This document shows, one piece after another, positions 1 to 21,450 of a stretch of DNA of 64,000 bases (position 1 is the stretch's first letter; the number at the start of each line of letters is the position of its first letter). The notes under the pieces are model-generated. The model saw only the letters and a program-made list of their open reading frames with translations, searched no databases and was not told where the DNA came from. The position numbers and the translations under genes are program-made. This DNA is from Strigops habroptila (taxonomy: Eukaryota; Chordata; Aves; Psittaciformes; Psittacidae): positions 9,031,761 to 9,095,760 of the forward strand of contig NC_044289.2 in assembly GCF_004027225.2 (NCBI RefSeq), read 5' to 3'.

Positions 1-268
1 CCACCACGAGCACGGAGGCGCGGGCCAGGAGCAGCTGTCCCCGCACACCCAGCTCAGGCAGCACCAGCTGCCGGCTGTACCGCAGGATGTCGGCGGGGCT
101 CAGAGAGGCCTGGGCGGGCAGCGGGGGGAGCTCGCCAGGAAAGGCGGAGGCATCCTCCTCCGTGGGCGCGGCGCCCCCCGCCAGGACGTCGGCCAGCCGG
201 TCCCGCAGGCCGCGCAGCTCCCGCTCCCGCTGGCTGATCTCCGCGCTCAGCCGCGCCGCCTCCGCCAT
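1..268 (-). CDS. MOCS3: MOCS3, adenylyltransferase/sulfurtransferase, N-terminal 89 codons (partial)
   Basis: The minus strand from the ATG at 268 reads open to the left edge of the window for 89 codons. The N-terminus is an acidic/basic coiled-coil-like stretch (residues about 5-30, rich in Glu, Arg and Leu). It is followed by ILRYSRQLVLPELGVRGQ (about residues 63-80), the conserved block just before the Rossmann nucleotide-binding loop of the E1-like domain. The catalytic cysteines and the C-terminal rhodanese domain lie outside the window. In the known family the enzyme adenylates and then thiolates the C-termini of MOCS2A (molybdopterin synthase) and URM1 (tRNA thiolation) in the cytosol. 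The vertebrate gene is intronless, and no splice site is seen here. The start was chosen because it is the first in-frame ATG (context GGCATGG) before the conserved block. It is divergent from DPM1. Confidence 0.93.
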   Translation of the reverse strand, partial: MAEAARLSAEISQRERELRGLRDRLADVLAGGAAPTEEDASAFPGELPPLPAQASLSPADILRYSRQLVLPELGVRGQLLLARASVLVV

Positions 269-415
269 GCCGGCCACGGCTGAGGGGACGAAGACCGCGA
301 CCGACCCCACTCTCCGTTTCCGCTTCCTCCCAGCGCGCCGCGCTTCTGTCCGCGCCGTGCGCGGCGATTGGCTGCGGCGCTCCGCCGCCGGTTCCGGGTG
401 CGTCAGCGCGCCGAC
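269..415. promoter_or_regulatory. Bidirectional CpG-island promoter between MOCS3 and DPM1
   Basis: Only 147 bp separate the two divergent start codons, so both transcripts must begin in or very near this stretch. It is GC-rich with many CpGs and has no TATA box. Visible candidate sites are an inverted CCAAT box (GATTGG, 366-371), an ETS-type site (TTCCGG, 392-397) and a CRE-like half site (TGCGTCA, 399-405). The CpG-dense DNA continues into both first exons (about 1-650). Site functions are inferred from motif sequence only. Confidence 0.75.
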
Positions 416-10670
<10,255 letters not shown>

Positions 10671-10940
10671 TAGTTTATCCTAAACTTACTTTTTTAGAAA
10701 ACCATTTTCTGACATCTGTGTGGTTTTTAGTATATAATAGCAGAAGCTTGATAATTTGTGTGGTGACCAGGAAGACCTGCTATAAACTAACAGTTAAACA
10801 AACCACCAGTAATGAACTACATATGTTGTATCCCAAAATGCTCCTTTCAAAAGAAATGAACCGTATGTTACACTAAAACCTAATAAAGACTAATGCCCTA
10901 TTCTATTTTTGTAACAATAATGAAGTCTTAATAAAGAACT
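10671..10940 (+). terminator. DPM1 3'UTR and polyadenylation signals
   Basis: After the TGA at 10668-10670 there are two canonical AATAAA hexamers, at 10882-10887 and 10930-10935. Either would give a 3'UTR of roughly 230-290 bp. Which is used cannot be told from sequence alone. Confidence 0.7.
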
Positions 10941-12919
10941 AATGATCTTTTGCATTCAGAAATGAATCATTATTCAGCGGAAGCTAAAGAAGATTTTGAA
11001 ATAAAGACAAGCAAGAACATAAAGAAAATACAGAATTTATCTTCTCTTTGTTCTGTGGTTTGCAGATAATATTTTGAATATATACCAATTAGTTGCCTTT
11101 CCGCAGCACAGACAGACATGCATCTTAAAGCAGATACAGAACAGTTTCTACAGAACTGATAATAGCTTGTGTAGCTTAAGAGTACAGTGATGTACTCGTA
11201 CATTCAGATGAGTACAGTGATATGTTCTTTGTAAAACTGTTCTAGACGGGAAAGAAGGAATATTCTTTGGATAAGAAAGAGAATTGTATGTGTGGAATAA
11301 TTTTGTATTCTGTGTGTTTGTCCAGAAGCCGGTGATTCCCTTTTCCCTTTTTCTTTAGAACCGAAGCATTTTTAGAACCTGTAAAACAGGACTATGGCAT
11401 CTCATCTCGGTTCAGGGCGAGACCCACTTCACCTCACTGAATCTGAGACATTTTTTCCTTAGGTCAAATAACAATTTGCAATGTGGAATCTGTATTTGTT
11501 CCAGATCCTGATAAATGAAATACAAACACGTAATACTGGGGTTTGTTTCATGGTTTGATACAGCCACAACTCAGAAATTATGAAGCCCTTGCAATCAAGT
11601 ATGTGCTTGGGAGGAAGTAGGCAGCAGGATGAAATGATTCGGACAATGGCTTTATATGTATGAAGAATATGGCCCATTTTGGGTGGGGGAGGGTAGTTCT
11701 GTGGGTATCTATCAGAAAATTAATGTTAGGAAAAGCAACAAATGTCTTAAAAATGATGCCTGTTTGGCTGGTGTTTGCATTTCTTTAGTACACTAGATAG
11801 AATTTTTAATATTAGAAAAAAGTATAATTAAATGATAAATTCGTATCTCAGTTACTTATCACAGTCAGTGACAAAAATTATTAAATACAACTTTAAAATG
11901 AGAGCTTGTTTTCTAAGAGACTGCTTTAGAGATATTCCTTTCTTCTTTAGTGACGTGTGACAGATTCTGGTATTTTTCTCCTTTTCTGATTATTCAGAGC
12001 AAACATTAATTTGTGTTAAAATAATAAAAACCCTGTAGCTGTAGGTTTTGAATCTACAAATCACTGGATTAGTGACTTAACTGTACGTTTTGTGACATTT
12101 GCCTGTACTTTTCCAGCAAATTACATATAATTTCATTTGGTGCAGGCTAATCAGGTCTAATATTCTATACAGAAATAGATCTCTGGCTCTGAAGGGCCAC
12201 TGAAATCTCCAGTGAATGGGTTTCATCTATTTATGTTTCATTTGGAGGTTTCATGGCTAAAATCAACATTTTAGGTTGAAAATAGGTACAGTTTTTAATG
12301 ACCCAACAGGGAGTTCTTAGATGTTTATTCAGATTTACATACTACTGAAAACCAGATGCTAGAATACAAACTGAGCCTCAATCAGGTCCTATTTTTCTCA
12401 GACTTTTATGTAACAATATATAGCTAAAGTCCACTGTAATAGTTACTCATGATCTAAGTGCTCTGAGTTAGGGCTTAGCTTTTAGAATGTGCATGCCTAC
12501 TTTTTAATTATGAAAATGACCTGGGAAATCTCATTTGCCTATTTATGAGATCATGTTTGGAGGAAGGTGCTTTTACATATAAATTAAGATCATAATACAT
12601 GGCATGGATTTTGTGTGCTCTGGTGTGTCAAAGTTTGAAATGTGACTGGGCTATATTCCAATTTTAGGTAAATAGGTGATAGTTCCTATTTGCTTTAAGG
12701 TAATGGTATTTAAGGTATGAAGAAAGTATGCTATAAAGAAATAAAAACAAGGGCTTTGTGGCATCAGGATACAAGTAGATGCTACAATGCTGCTTAAAAC
12801 AAGAAGGTCATAAACGTGAAACTGATTTCAATAGCCTGCACCAACCTACTTGTAGAAGACACTACTGAAAGGAACTTATACATGGATCCAGTGGGAATAA
12901 AAAGAATTAAAACCATTCC

Positions 12920-13555
12920 TCAACCACCAGCAGGTTGAGGGAGGGGATTCTCCCCCTCTACTGCACTCTTGAGAGACACCCCCCCCCCAGCAGTCCTGCA
13001 TCCAGCTCCGGGGCAACACCACAAGGGGGACGTGGAGCTGTTGGAACGAGTCCAGAGGAGGCCACGGAGCTGCTGCGAGGGCTGGAGCAGCTCTGCTCTG
13101 GAGCCAGGCTGAGAGAGCTGGGCTGGGGCAGCCTGGAGAAGAGAAGGCTCCTGAAGGGGAGACATTAGAGCAGCTCCAGTGTCTAAAGGGGCTGACAAGA
13201 AAGCTGGAGAGGGGCTTTTTTACAAGGGTAGGTAGGGACAGGACAAGGGGAATGGCTTTAACCTGCCAGAGGAAGGATTTCGATTAGATGCAAGGAAAAA
13301 ATTCTTCCCTGTGAGGGTGCTGAGGCGCTGGCACAGGGTGCCCAGAGAAGCTGTGGCTGCCCCATCCCTGGCAGTGTTCAAGGCCAGGTTGGACACAGGG
13401 GCTTGGAGCAACCTGCTCTAGTGGAAGGTGTCCTTGCCTGTGGGAGTAGGGCTGGAACTGGATTATCCCTAATATCCCTTCCAGCTCAAACCATTCTGTG
13501 ATTCTATGATCTTTAAAGTCCCTTCCAACCCATTCTGTGATTCTGGTATTCTATG
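12920..13555 (+). mobile_element. CR1 LINE, truncated 3' end, sense orientation
   Basis: The block holds the typical CR1 3' region in order. It has GGAGCAGCTCTGCTCTGGAG, a GAGAGAGCTGGGCTGGGGCA stretch, GGCAGTGTTCAAGGCCAGGT, TGGACACAGGGGCTTGGAGC, and then CCCTTCCAGCTCAAACCATT with a tail of CTGTGATTCTATGAT repeats. The final tail looks partly duplicated (a second CTTTAAAGTCCCTTCCAACC follows near 13512). The element is GC-rich compared with its AT-rich neighbours. No intact reverse transcriptase remains. Confidence 0.92.
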
Positions 13556-14020
13556 TTCCATACTTCCTGTTTCCCATTTTCCTATTATTTTATAGACCCT
13601 GCTTACCCCCTCATCATAATTAGTCTTGTCTTTTTAATTTCCTCAGACAGAAACCACACCACACCTTGCTGTTCTCACAATGCTAATAACAGACTATAAT
13701 GGGATGACAGACAGTTCTACTATAATCTTTAGGGATCAGGTGCCTAGAACTCCATAAAATGTCTTGAATATTCATGACTTACAGTGACATTTTAGTTCCT
13801 TTCTTAATATCATGGCAATACTCTACTTGCCTTGTTTTGGCCACCACAAAACACTGGCCTGACACTTACAGAGAATTTTTCATATTATGATGTCCCTTGT
13901 TTTACAGTTCCACATGGAATCAGCTTTTCTCGGTTACACCCATATGCATTTCCTGAGAAGGCATAAATACTCAGCTAATATACTTTATTATAGTTGCTTA
14001 GGAGTCTGTGTCAGCAAGCA

Positions 14021-14058
14021 CTCAATCATTTGGCAAGAACTCAATCATTTGGCAAGAG
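14021..14058. repeat. 19-bp tandem duplication
   Basis: CTCAATCATTTGGCAAGAA is followed directly by CTCAATCATTTGGCAAGAG, two copies with one mismatch. Confidence 0.9.
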
Positions 14059-15127
14059 TTTTAATTCCTTCCTGGCTTAAATCAGTATATATCATGAATG
14101 CATTTGGTCGGGCATGTTTAATGAAGCGGGGGGAAAAGGTAAGTCACATTTTGTACCAGTAAAATTCACTTTCTCCTGAATGGCAAACTGATTGCCCCCG
14201 TTGGCAGGCAGGCAAGGCGCCGGGAAGACCTTGTTCTGTTATTGTGGGCTAGAGATTCAAGGCAGTGTATGAAAAATCTTCCACAGCAGGCTCAGTTGTT
14301 CAAACCCGTTAGAACAACCAAAGCCATGTGCTGAACTTCAAGCATGCAGTAATAGAGTTTTGCATAGTGTATCCCTAGGGTTATCCATTATAATCTTAGG
14401 TTTGATGCTTGCACTCTGGTCTGAGCATGCTTCTGAATGCACGTCCCAGTCAGAGCTCTGCTCAGTGTCTTCGGCAGCTTTGTATCAGCATGAAGTGTTT
14501 CATCAGACAATCTGAAGCCCCAGCTGGGAGATGAGACACATAATTGGGGGCTTCTAAAATTGATACTACCTCTTGTCCAAAGACTTTGCAGCTGATCAGC
14601 TGTACTGCAGGAGGCAGGAGGTCTCCTCATGCCCCTTGCGCTCTCAAACAGCCCTGTCTCAGGGATACACAATACAGTTCACACCCTGAGGTATGATTTT
14701 GTCTTACTCATATGAAGATTTAGGTCTGTCATTCATAAAGTCAAGCAGTTTAATCCCTCTGACCTAGATCATAATGATTCTGAAGCTGGGACAACCACTT
14801 CAGGCAACCAAGGCTTGGTTAACGTATCCAACTGCGTGTGAAACCAGCATCAAAATGAGATCCCCAGCTTATCTTGTTTGGGTCTTGTGGGTGAGGATTT
14901 GTCTGATCTGAGGTCGGAGGGAGTTGGCTGCAGTTTTGGTTTATGGTGTTTTTTTAAATCTGAAGCTTTAATCTGAGCCTGCGATAAAGATGTACCTAGT
15001 TGCCAATACAAGCGCTATAGTAAAACATATTTTCCAGTGGACTGTGTAGAAAGCCAACTGCAAGGTTGCACAACCTTCTGCATATCAACAGTAAAATATA
15101 CTGGTGACTAATCAATAATATTTATTT

Positions 15128-15270
15128 AAGGGTCTATCAAGATTCCAGTATAAACATGGATTGAAATCTTGGCACGACGAATTCAATAACAGATTGCCTA
15201 CTGAGTTCAGTGCCTTGATGACTCCAGCAACAGCTTTTCAGTGGTTAGCATTCCAGAATTCAACATGAGG
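15128..15270 (+). mobile_element. Possible Ty3/gypsy-type reverse transcriptase fossil
   Basis: One frame open to a TGA near 15268 reads WHDEFNNRLPTEFSALM followed by TPATAFQWL. This resembles the spaced W-F-N-R-EF-M and (N)APATFQ-L residues of Ty3-type RT around the conserved PFGL block, with the PFGL residues missing. The fragment is short and no flanking gag, integrase or LTR was recognised, so the match could be chance. Confidence 0.2.
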
Positions 15271-15610
15271 ACTGGTATGACCAGGGTATACCCAGACAAG
15301 AGGATTGCTTATCAACCTTTATAACTGTTTTATGACATATCACCTCCAAGGTGCCATGCTGAAGACATGAATAAAGAAGGTAATCACAGAGCTTCTGTAA
15401 AGCACAGACTCTTTTTTCCTTCTCTGTTCCTGCCACACTTCACTTTCTGGTGGCCATTTGTGACTTCTTACAGACTATGATTGTTATTGTCCAGGGGAAA
15501 ACATATTGGGACTGGAGAGAAGGAAATGGAATTGCAACTTTTAATTCAAAATTAGATTGGAAAACTCCACCCTTGAGAGAGGGATTTCACCAAAGCAGCA
15601 GTGGGCAGAG

Positions 15611-15632
15611 ATCATAGAATGGAAGGTTATTG
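15611..15632 (-). mobile_element. Possible CR1 tail, antisense
   Basis: ATCATAGAATGGAAGGTTAT is the reverse complement of the CR1 3' end pattern (CCTTCCA then ATTCTATGAT). It is too short to be certain. Confidence 0.35.
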
Positions 15633-16194
15633 CAGCAAGGTTTGTGGCACTGACTTTTCAACAGAAACTGCTATCAATGGTGCATCATCATAAAACCCCA
15701 CAACAACAACAATAAACTACCTTTTGTTTGGCTCACAAACATCTTTCCTGTTTTGACTTCTGCAAACATGTCACACCGTAGGAGGTGAGCCCAGACAAAA
15801 CCACAGCTGAGAGCTTGACGTTTCCTGGGAAGCTCAGGGGGGTTGTCAAGCTCCTGAAATGCTGCGCTCTCAGGAAGGGGAAGATCTGAGCACTAAACTA
15901 TACTTCCACTTCTGTGCCAGAACAGGAAAGATCTTGACTGAGCTCCTACAGTCACTGTTTGCTTTGGGGTCTTCTGACCCACTACTTCTATGCAACGACT
16001 GGGGGGATACCCAGGAATTAAATAATCAGTTTTACTTACTACACAGTGAATTTCCTGGCTGCAATGTGTTTGGAGAGCTCTCATTTCCAGTCCAGTTTTG
16101 CATCCTGCTTGCTCCGCAAGGCAGGCACATGGCACTACTTCTGATGGGTGGATTCTGTCAAAATAATGATATTACTTGTTATACAATGCAGGGG

Positions 16195-16292
16195 AGGTAA
16201 AACAGACAAGCTGCTGGAAAGTGATGGGTAATGGTTCGACTTGACGATCTTAAAGGTCTTTTCCAACCTAGTTGATGCTATGATGCTGTGAA
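16195..16292 (+). mobile_element. CR1 LINE 3'-terminal fragment
   Basis: The DNA reads GGTTCGACTTGACGATCTTA, then AAGGTCTTTTCCAACCTAGT, then a degraded GATGCTATGATGCTGTGA tail. This is the diagnostic CR1 3' end (GGTTGGACTTGATGATCTTA and AAGGTCTTTTCCAACCTAAA). Confidence 0.85.
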
Positions 16293-18581
16293 AAATTACT
16301 TAAATACTGAACTTAGGTGATTTTAAAATTTTAATCAAGTCTTTCACTCAGCAGATCCTGTCTGAATGCAGTGTTTCTGAAGGCATTGACAACATACAAG
16401 ACATCAATCCTATATCCACAGACAGAATGTAATTTGTCTTGCCAGTAAAACATCACCTCCAAAGGACATGTTATTTTGACTGACCAGCTTCTGAGTGGAA
16501 TTTAAGTGTCACTTATGACAGATCAGTTTCTTAGTGCTCTGACTAAGACATCAACCTTTCCTTTCAGGTTATCCCAACCCACTAAGCAAACCTACCTATT
16601 TTAAGCATCTCAGACCTGCTCAATAGGGGCATCTTCTTGAAAAACAAGGGAAAAAGGAGAGTACTCTGTGGCAAGGCATAGTCCTTCCCTACTTTCATCT
16701 TGATACAGACTAAATTTTGTTCCTTCCTGGTTGCTCTTCCCAAAGTCATCTTCATGGAAGAATGTCAGAGAACGCTGACAGATGATGAAGTGTCTAAATG
16801 GCTCTGGAGCTGGATGGCATAATGGTTCTCTAAGAACATTGTGAAACCAGTTATCTCAATGCTCCTGAGGATTAACTTGTATTTATTATATAATTAATTA
16901 TGTTTGGTGCTTAAAACCATTGATAGTTGTCTTAGTTGTTTTGTATTTGAATGAAAACCAAACATGGTACTGCTGCTGAACTAGTACAGTTACGAATCTG
17001 GGCACAATTTTGACCTGAATCAATAGCACAACACAAGTTTAATTACACCTATTCCACTTGGGAATGCTAATTGTGACCCCTCTGGTGTTAAGTGTTTAGT
17101 GCTATGATTTTACCCATTTTCCTAGTGGCCACACTCTATTGTGAGAAACAATCCCCACTTTGGTAATACAAAAAGTGTATTAAGACTATTAGCATCACCT
17201 TTTGTTTCATTTTGTTCACCTCACTCTGTACGCACAGGAGAAAAGCAGACTCCAGGCTCCTTTTCTCCTTCTTCCTCACTGCTTGGGTTTTCCCTTTAAA
17301 ATCAATCTTTTCATACAAACTTTGTGTTATTCTCATCTTTCAGTACAAGTCTCAGTGGAGTACCTACTCTTGGAAGGCAAACTGAAGCTATAGTGAAAAC
17401 CCAAACCAGCTTTCCTCGCTCTGCCTAGTTGAGACGTATTTCACATACGAGTATTGCAGGGGAACTGTTAAGTACCTCACTTCTAGAATCCCTTTCAACA
17501 CTGAAGTACAAGCTTTGTTTTTGCAGGGAAGTTTTGTGTATTTCCATTCTGTTGCATGTGACTTCCTCACTCTTATGACCACTGGTGTAAAGATCCCATG
17601 AACGTACCTGGTGAAATGAAGCTCTGCAGACGGTGACCAAGAGCGTACTTCTAAATTCCACTCAACTACAAAGTCTTCAAGCAAGCTAACAACAAAATGC
17701 CACTAAATTCTCCATAAAAGCTACTTATGTGACTGTGATAAACATGGCCATTTACACACAGTCAGGGTATCAGTCACTCGAAAATGTGGGAGATCTTTGA
17801 GTTTTACGAAGTAACTTATGACAACTTTTCTATACTCTTCAGGCAATGATTTGAAAACACAGACTTGACTTTTCTAGTATTGCCAGGCTTAATTACAGCA
17901 TGTGTAACTCTGAACCAGAACGGGTTTGGATGCTGAGGATGGAATTGCACTTTACTTCATCCTTCAAGTGTTTGTGTAGCTTTGAAGGAACAAACCCCAA
18001 CATTCCCTTTCACTTGTAGAATGTCTTTTTCCTGCTCTATAGAATTGGGCCTCGTTTGCTGGAGAGATCTTGAGCGTGTTTGTCTTGACCCACCAGGAAG
18101 AATCAATCGTATGTGAAGCCTTGTCATGATCCAGATGTTACAGCAGGTGATCAAGCATTGTTTCCACGTGTGTGTGAACATGTGCACAAGGCTCACCAGG
18201 CACATGACATCCACCTTCAGCCAACCACTCGCCTTCAGTAAATTAAGCCAAAATACGCCAGGTTCAGCTTTCAGAGAGCGCATGAGGCAGACCCCACTGC
18301 CTCACATCTCCTCACTGCTCTCCCAGACGCCTGTGGAACACCTTGTGGCACGAGGCCCTGAGCGCGGCTCTCCGCATGGCCGTCGCCCAACTCGAAGCTC
18401 GCTCCTTTGAGGCGAGCAGGGCTGCGGGTCCCACCGCCGAGTCGTGCCGCGGGGCGGTGCGGGGCGGCGCAGAAGGTCCGTCCCGGTCCCGTTCCCGTTC
18501 CCGCCCCCGTGCCCTGAGGCCGCGCTGCGCTGTCCATGGTGTGAAGCGAGGCGCGCGCTGCGGCGCGGGGGCCCCTCTCGC

Positions 18582-18598
18582 GGGGGGGGGGGGGGGGG
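18582..18598 (+). repeat. G17 homopolymer run
   Basis: Seventeen consecutive G residues in the CpG island, a possible quadruplex former. The exact length may be a sequencing or assembly uncertainty. Confidence 0.85.
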
Positions 18599-18630
18599 TT
18601 GGCCCCGCCCCTCCCGACGGCGCGCGGAGC

Positions 18631-18650
18631 GGGGCGGGGCGGGGCGGGCG
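18631..18650 (+). promoter_or_regulatory. Cluster of overlapping GC boxes (SP/KLF type)
   Basis: Three head-to-tail GGGGC units followed by GGGCG give overlapping GGGCGG sites, the binding sequence of SP1-family factors. The function is inferred from the motif. Confidence 0.65.
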
Positions 18651-18701
18651 CACCCTGAGGCGCCGCCGCCGCCGCTGCACGGGACCGTGTGCCGAGGGCC
18701 G

Positions 18702-18732
18702 CGCGGTCACGTGCGCGCACCGCGGTCACGTG
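18702..18732. promoter_or_regulatory. Two TCACGTG E-boxes in a direct repeat
   Basis: CGCGGTCACGTG occurs at 18702-18713 and again at 18721-18732, 19 bp apart start to start. CACGTG with a 5' T and G/C flanks fits the USF, TFE3/MITF and MYC/MAX families. Confidence 0.7.
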
Positions 18733-18917
18733 GGCGTGCGGCTCGCCAGGCGCAAACCCCAGCCCCCGGCCGGCCCCTCAGGACAGGATGTAGTCCCGGC
18801 CGGGGGCGGCGGAGGGATAACCGGGGCGGTGTCAACTGCCTCTCCGGCCCCAGCCGCAGGGCGCGGCGCCTCCTAGCGGGGAGGGGGTAGATCCCGCCGG
18901 CGGCTCCCTCCGTATGT

Positions 18918-18929
18918 CTCTCGCGAGAG
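18918..18929. promoter_or_regulatory. CTCTCGCGAGAG palindrome (TCTCGCGAGA promoter element)
   Basis: A perfect 12-bp palindrome containing TCTCGCGAGA (18919-18928), an element found in vertebrate CpG-island promoters and linked to ZBTB33/Kaiso and related factors. Confidence 0.7.
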
Positions 18930-19101
18930 CGCCGCCGCCGCCCCCCCCACGCTCGGCGGGGTTATGTAACCCGCCCGGCGGCGGCGGGGCGCGGCCCGCG
19001 GGGAGCGATGGGGCCCGGTCCCGCGGGAGCACACAGGGGCTCCAGCCCCCTCCCCCCCCGGGGCGCGGCCCCCTCCCCTCCCGCCGGACAATGAGTCCCG
19101 T

Positions 19102-19152
19102 ATGCTAATGAGAGTCTCGCGTCACTTCCGCTCTTTCTCGGCCGCCATCTTG
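19102..19152 (+). promoter_or_regulatory. ADNP core promoter: POU-like, ETS and YY1 motifs
   Basis: In order: ATGCTAAT (19102-19109, octamer-like), CACTTCCG (about 19123-19130, ETS type) and GCCGCCATCTTG (19141-19152, a YY1 site as it appears just downstream of many TATA-less starts). Transcription of ADNP therefore probably begins near 19,120-19,145. This is inferred from motif order only. Confidence 0.6.
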
Positions 19153-19506
19153 TCCAGGGCAGGTTCTGGGCAGGAGGGACCCGGCTGTATTGTCTGCAGG
19201 GAGCCCCCCCCCCGCCCCGCAGCCCCACACCCCCCGCCCCGGGGACCGAGCCCAGTGAAGCCGCCGCCCCCGCCCCCCGGGACCCGCTCACCATAGGCCA
19301 CCCCCCGCACACTCGCCCCCTCTCCCCCTCCCCTCCCGCCGCCATCCAGCCCCCTTTGTCTCCCCCGCGCCGCCGCCGCCGGCTCCGCTCCGCCCGCCCG
19401 CCCAGGGACCCGGGCGGCGCCAGGGAGGCAGCTCCGCGCACCCCCACCCCCAGCCAGAGGTGCCGGGGGAGCGCCCGCCCTCGCTGCTGAGGAGAGCCCT
19501 AGTCAG
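19130..19506 (+). other. ADNP: Probable ADNP non-coding exon 1
   Basis: Starts at the YY1/ETS cluster and ends at a strong donor, GTCAG|GTAGGTGTG (GT at 19507-19508). A second possible donor, GCG|GTAAGG, lies at 19952. No long ORF with a recognisable product begins here, which fits a 5'UTR exon; the vertebrate ADNP start codon is in a later exon. Exact ends are not provable from genomic sequence. Confidence 0.5.
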
Positions 19507-21420
19507 GTAGGTGTGTGCGTGAGTCCGCGGTCCGACCCGGGCGGGGGCAGCCCCCGCCCGCCCCCTCGCTCCCTCCCTCCGCCCGGCGGGTGCTGCGGCC
19601 CCCGGCAGCCCCGGCCCCGGCGGCGGAGCGGGAGTCCCGCGCCCGCCCCGAGGGGCAGGAGCCCCGCGCCGTGCCCGCCGCCCTGCGCGCTGCAGCCGGG
19701 GGGCTGCGGAGGAGTTGGCGGGTGGCCCCCCTTTCCCCCGGCCGCACACATGTTGAAGGGACTTGGCCGCCTTGGGGAGGCCGGTTCCGCTCCGGCCGGC
19801 TGCGGGGACCGCTACGCTGCCGGCTGCCCTCCCCTGTGCGCGGGGCCCGCGCGGCGCAGGCAGCACCAGCCTCCTCCCTTCCCCCTCCTGGTGGGGGGGG
19901 GGAACCACACATGGACGTGTCCCGGGAGCGGCGGCGGGGGCTGCGGCGGCGGTAAGGCGGTGAGCGGGGTGATGACTCGGTGGCCGGGGCTGGCATCCCG
20001 GCGCTGCCTGCAGCCTGCCGGCCGCCGGGCGCGGGTCCCGCCGGCGGAGCGAGGCCCCGGAGAGCGGCGCTGGCGGGGGAGAGAGGAGCAGCCGCCTCCC
20101 TCCGGCAGCCTCTGCCCGCGGGAAAAGGCGCGATCCGCGGCCGGTATCCCGAGCCGAGCACCAGCTGCAGGATGGAGCGTCGTTGACTCACCCATCCCTC
20201 CATCCCCTGCCTCGGGCTACAGTTACCGACACCCGTTTCTCAGACAAAGGCGGGGGAAATCAAACCCTGGAGCCCCGCGCCGCCGCCGGGATCTGCACCC
20301 TTCTTGTCCCGCACCCCCTTTGCTTGGCGGCTGCAACCCGGGGGGGGGGCGGCGGAGGCGGGAAGGGGAAGGGGGGTGGTTTCCACACTAAGTACGCGGT
20401 GTACGCGGTGCTGGGGGTGCGGGTTTTCCCCGTTCAATCGGTATTATCGGTCCCGGGTTATGGCCGTGCAAGAAAAATACCAGCCCCCACCCAAAATGCA
20501 CCGCAGCCCGGCGCGGCGCGCGGAGGCAGGCGGTAGGGGGCGCCCTCCCCGCGCCGGGCAGGGCTGCGGTGGAGGAGGGGGGGAAGCGAGCGGGTTGCGG
20601 AGGGGGGCGGCCGCAAAGCGCCGGCGGCGGCCCCGGGCGGGACGGGACGGGACCTGCGGGCCGGAGCACACCTCGCCCGCCCGGGGATGGGGCACGTGGG
20701 GCTGGATGTCAGTCGTTGTATCGCACCTCGGTTGTGGCTGGTGGTGCCGCTCGCTCTATAAACTTGCATGGCTTTCTTTTTTTCACACGTTCTGAGCGCA
20801 TGGCTGCAGCGGTGGAAACTTGAGCGTGAGGTGTTGCTGAAGCGTCGAGTGCTTTGTCTGGGGCCATGGGCAAGAGTCCGGATAACCAGGCACTTTGAGG
20901 TCTTGCTATTCTTTGCTTATTGGATGTATTTAAGCCATTTGGTAGGTGTGAAACAGAGTTTTTCATTCCATTTAGAGATCTTCGCTTTTTTCTAGGTTGT
21001 TTCTCCTAGCTGTGTTTCTGCTTATTTTTATTTCTATTTTCTATTGGGAGGCCTAAGGTGTGAGCTAATGGAGACATGTGATTCGTACCTGTCAGGGTGC
21101 ATGGACCCACTGTAGCTGGCTCCTCTGGGCACAGCCAGTACATGCTGCAGGCCACCAGCATCGCTGCCTCTTGCAGGGTCTCAGCTACTTGGAAGAACTT
21201 TCACTCTGGGGACTCTGGTAACTGTAGTTACAGGTTACCATCCTTCTAGGTGAGAAAGACATCCTGTTTAAAAAACAGAAAAGCAGTATTTTTGGTTTTG
21301 CTTTTAATAACAAACCGAAGCTCGGTTCCTTTTTAGATGTGCCTTTGCAGATGTTGGGCAGTAATTTGATATCAGCACATCAACATCTCCTGTGGTAGGT
21401 GTTGAAATCTTAAAATATTA

Positions 21421-21450
21421 AGAAGAGACAACACTTCTGTTGTCTCTTCA
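21421..21450. repeat. Perfect 12-bp inverted repeat
   Basis: GAAGAGACAACA (21422-21433) and TGTTGTCTCTTC (21438-21449) are exact reverse complements around a 4-nt CTTC loop. Confidence 0.85.

Larger units (their letters stand above)
10941..18340. other. Intergenic DNA between DPM1 and the ADNP CpG island
   Basis: No gene is supported. The stretch is mostly AT-rich unique DNA plus several repeats listed separately: a CR1 3' end, two small CR1 tails, a 19-bp tandem duplication and a doubtful Ty3-like fossil. The longest open frames (for example 15859-16200, 113 codons) have no recognisable domain; the latter runs straight into a CR1 tail. Confidence 0.7.
18340..20720. promoter_or_regulatory. 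ADNP CpG island
   Basis: About 2.4 kb of very GC-rich, CpG-dense DNA with long G and C runs. It surrounds the probable ADNP first exon. All the long open frames here on both strands are products of stop-poor GC-rich sequence; their translations are Pro/Arg/Gly/Ala-rich with no domain, and they are not called as genes. Confidence 0.85.

Noticed and set aside
15859-16200. 113-codon plus-strand frame
   Set aside because: No recognised domain, no splice context, and it ends in a CR1 tail.
18271-20823. Many long overlapping open frames on both strands (up to 292 codons)
   Set aside because: They fall in a CpG island where stop codons are rare; the products are Pro/Arg/Gly/Ala-rich, overlap in several frames and show no domain.
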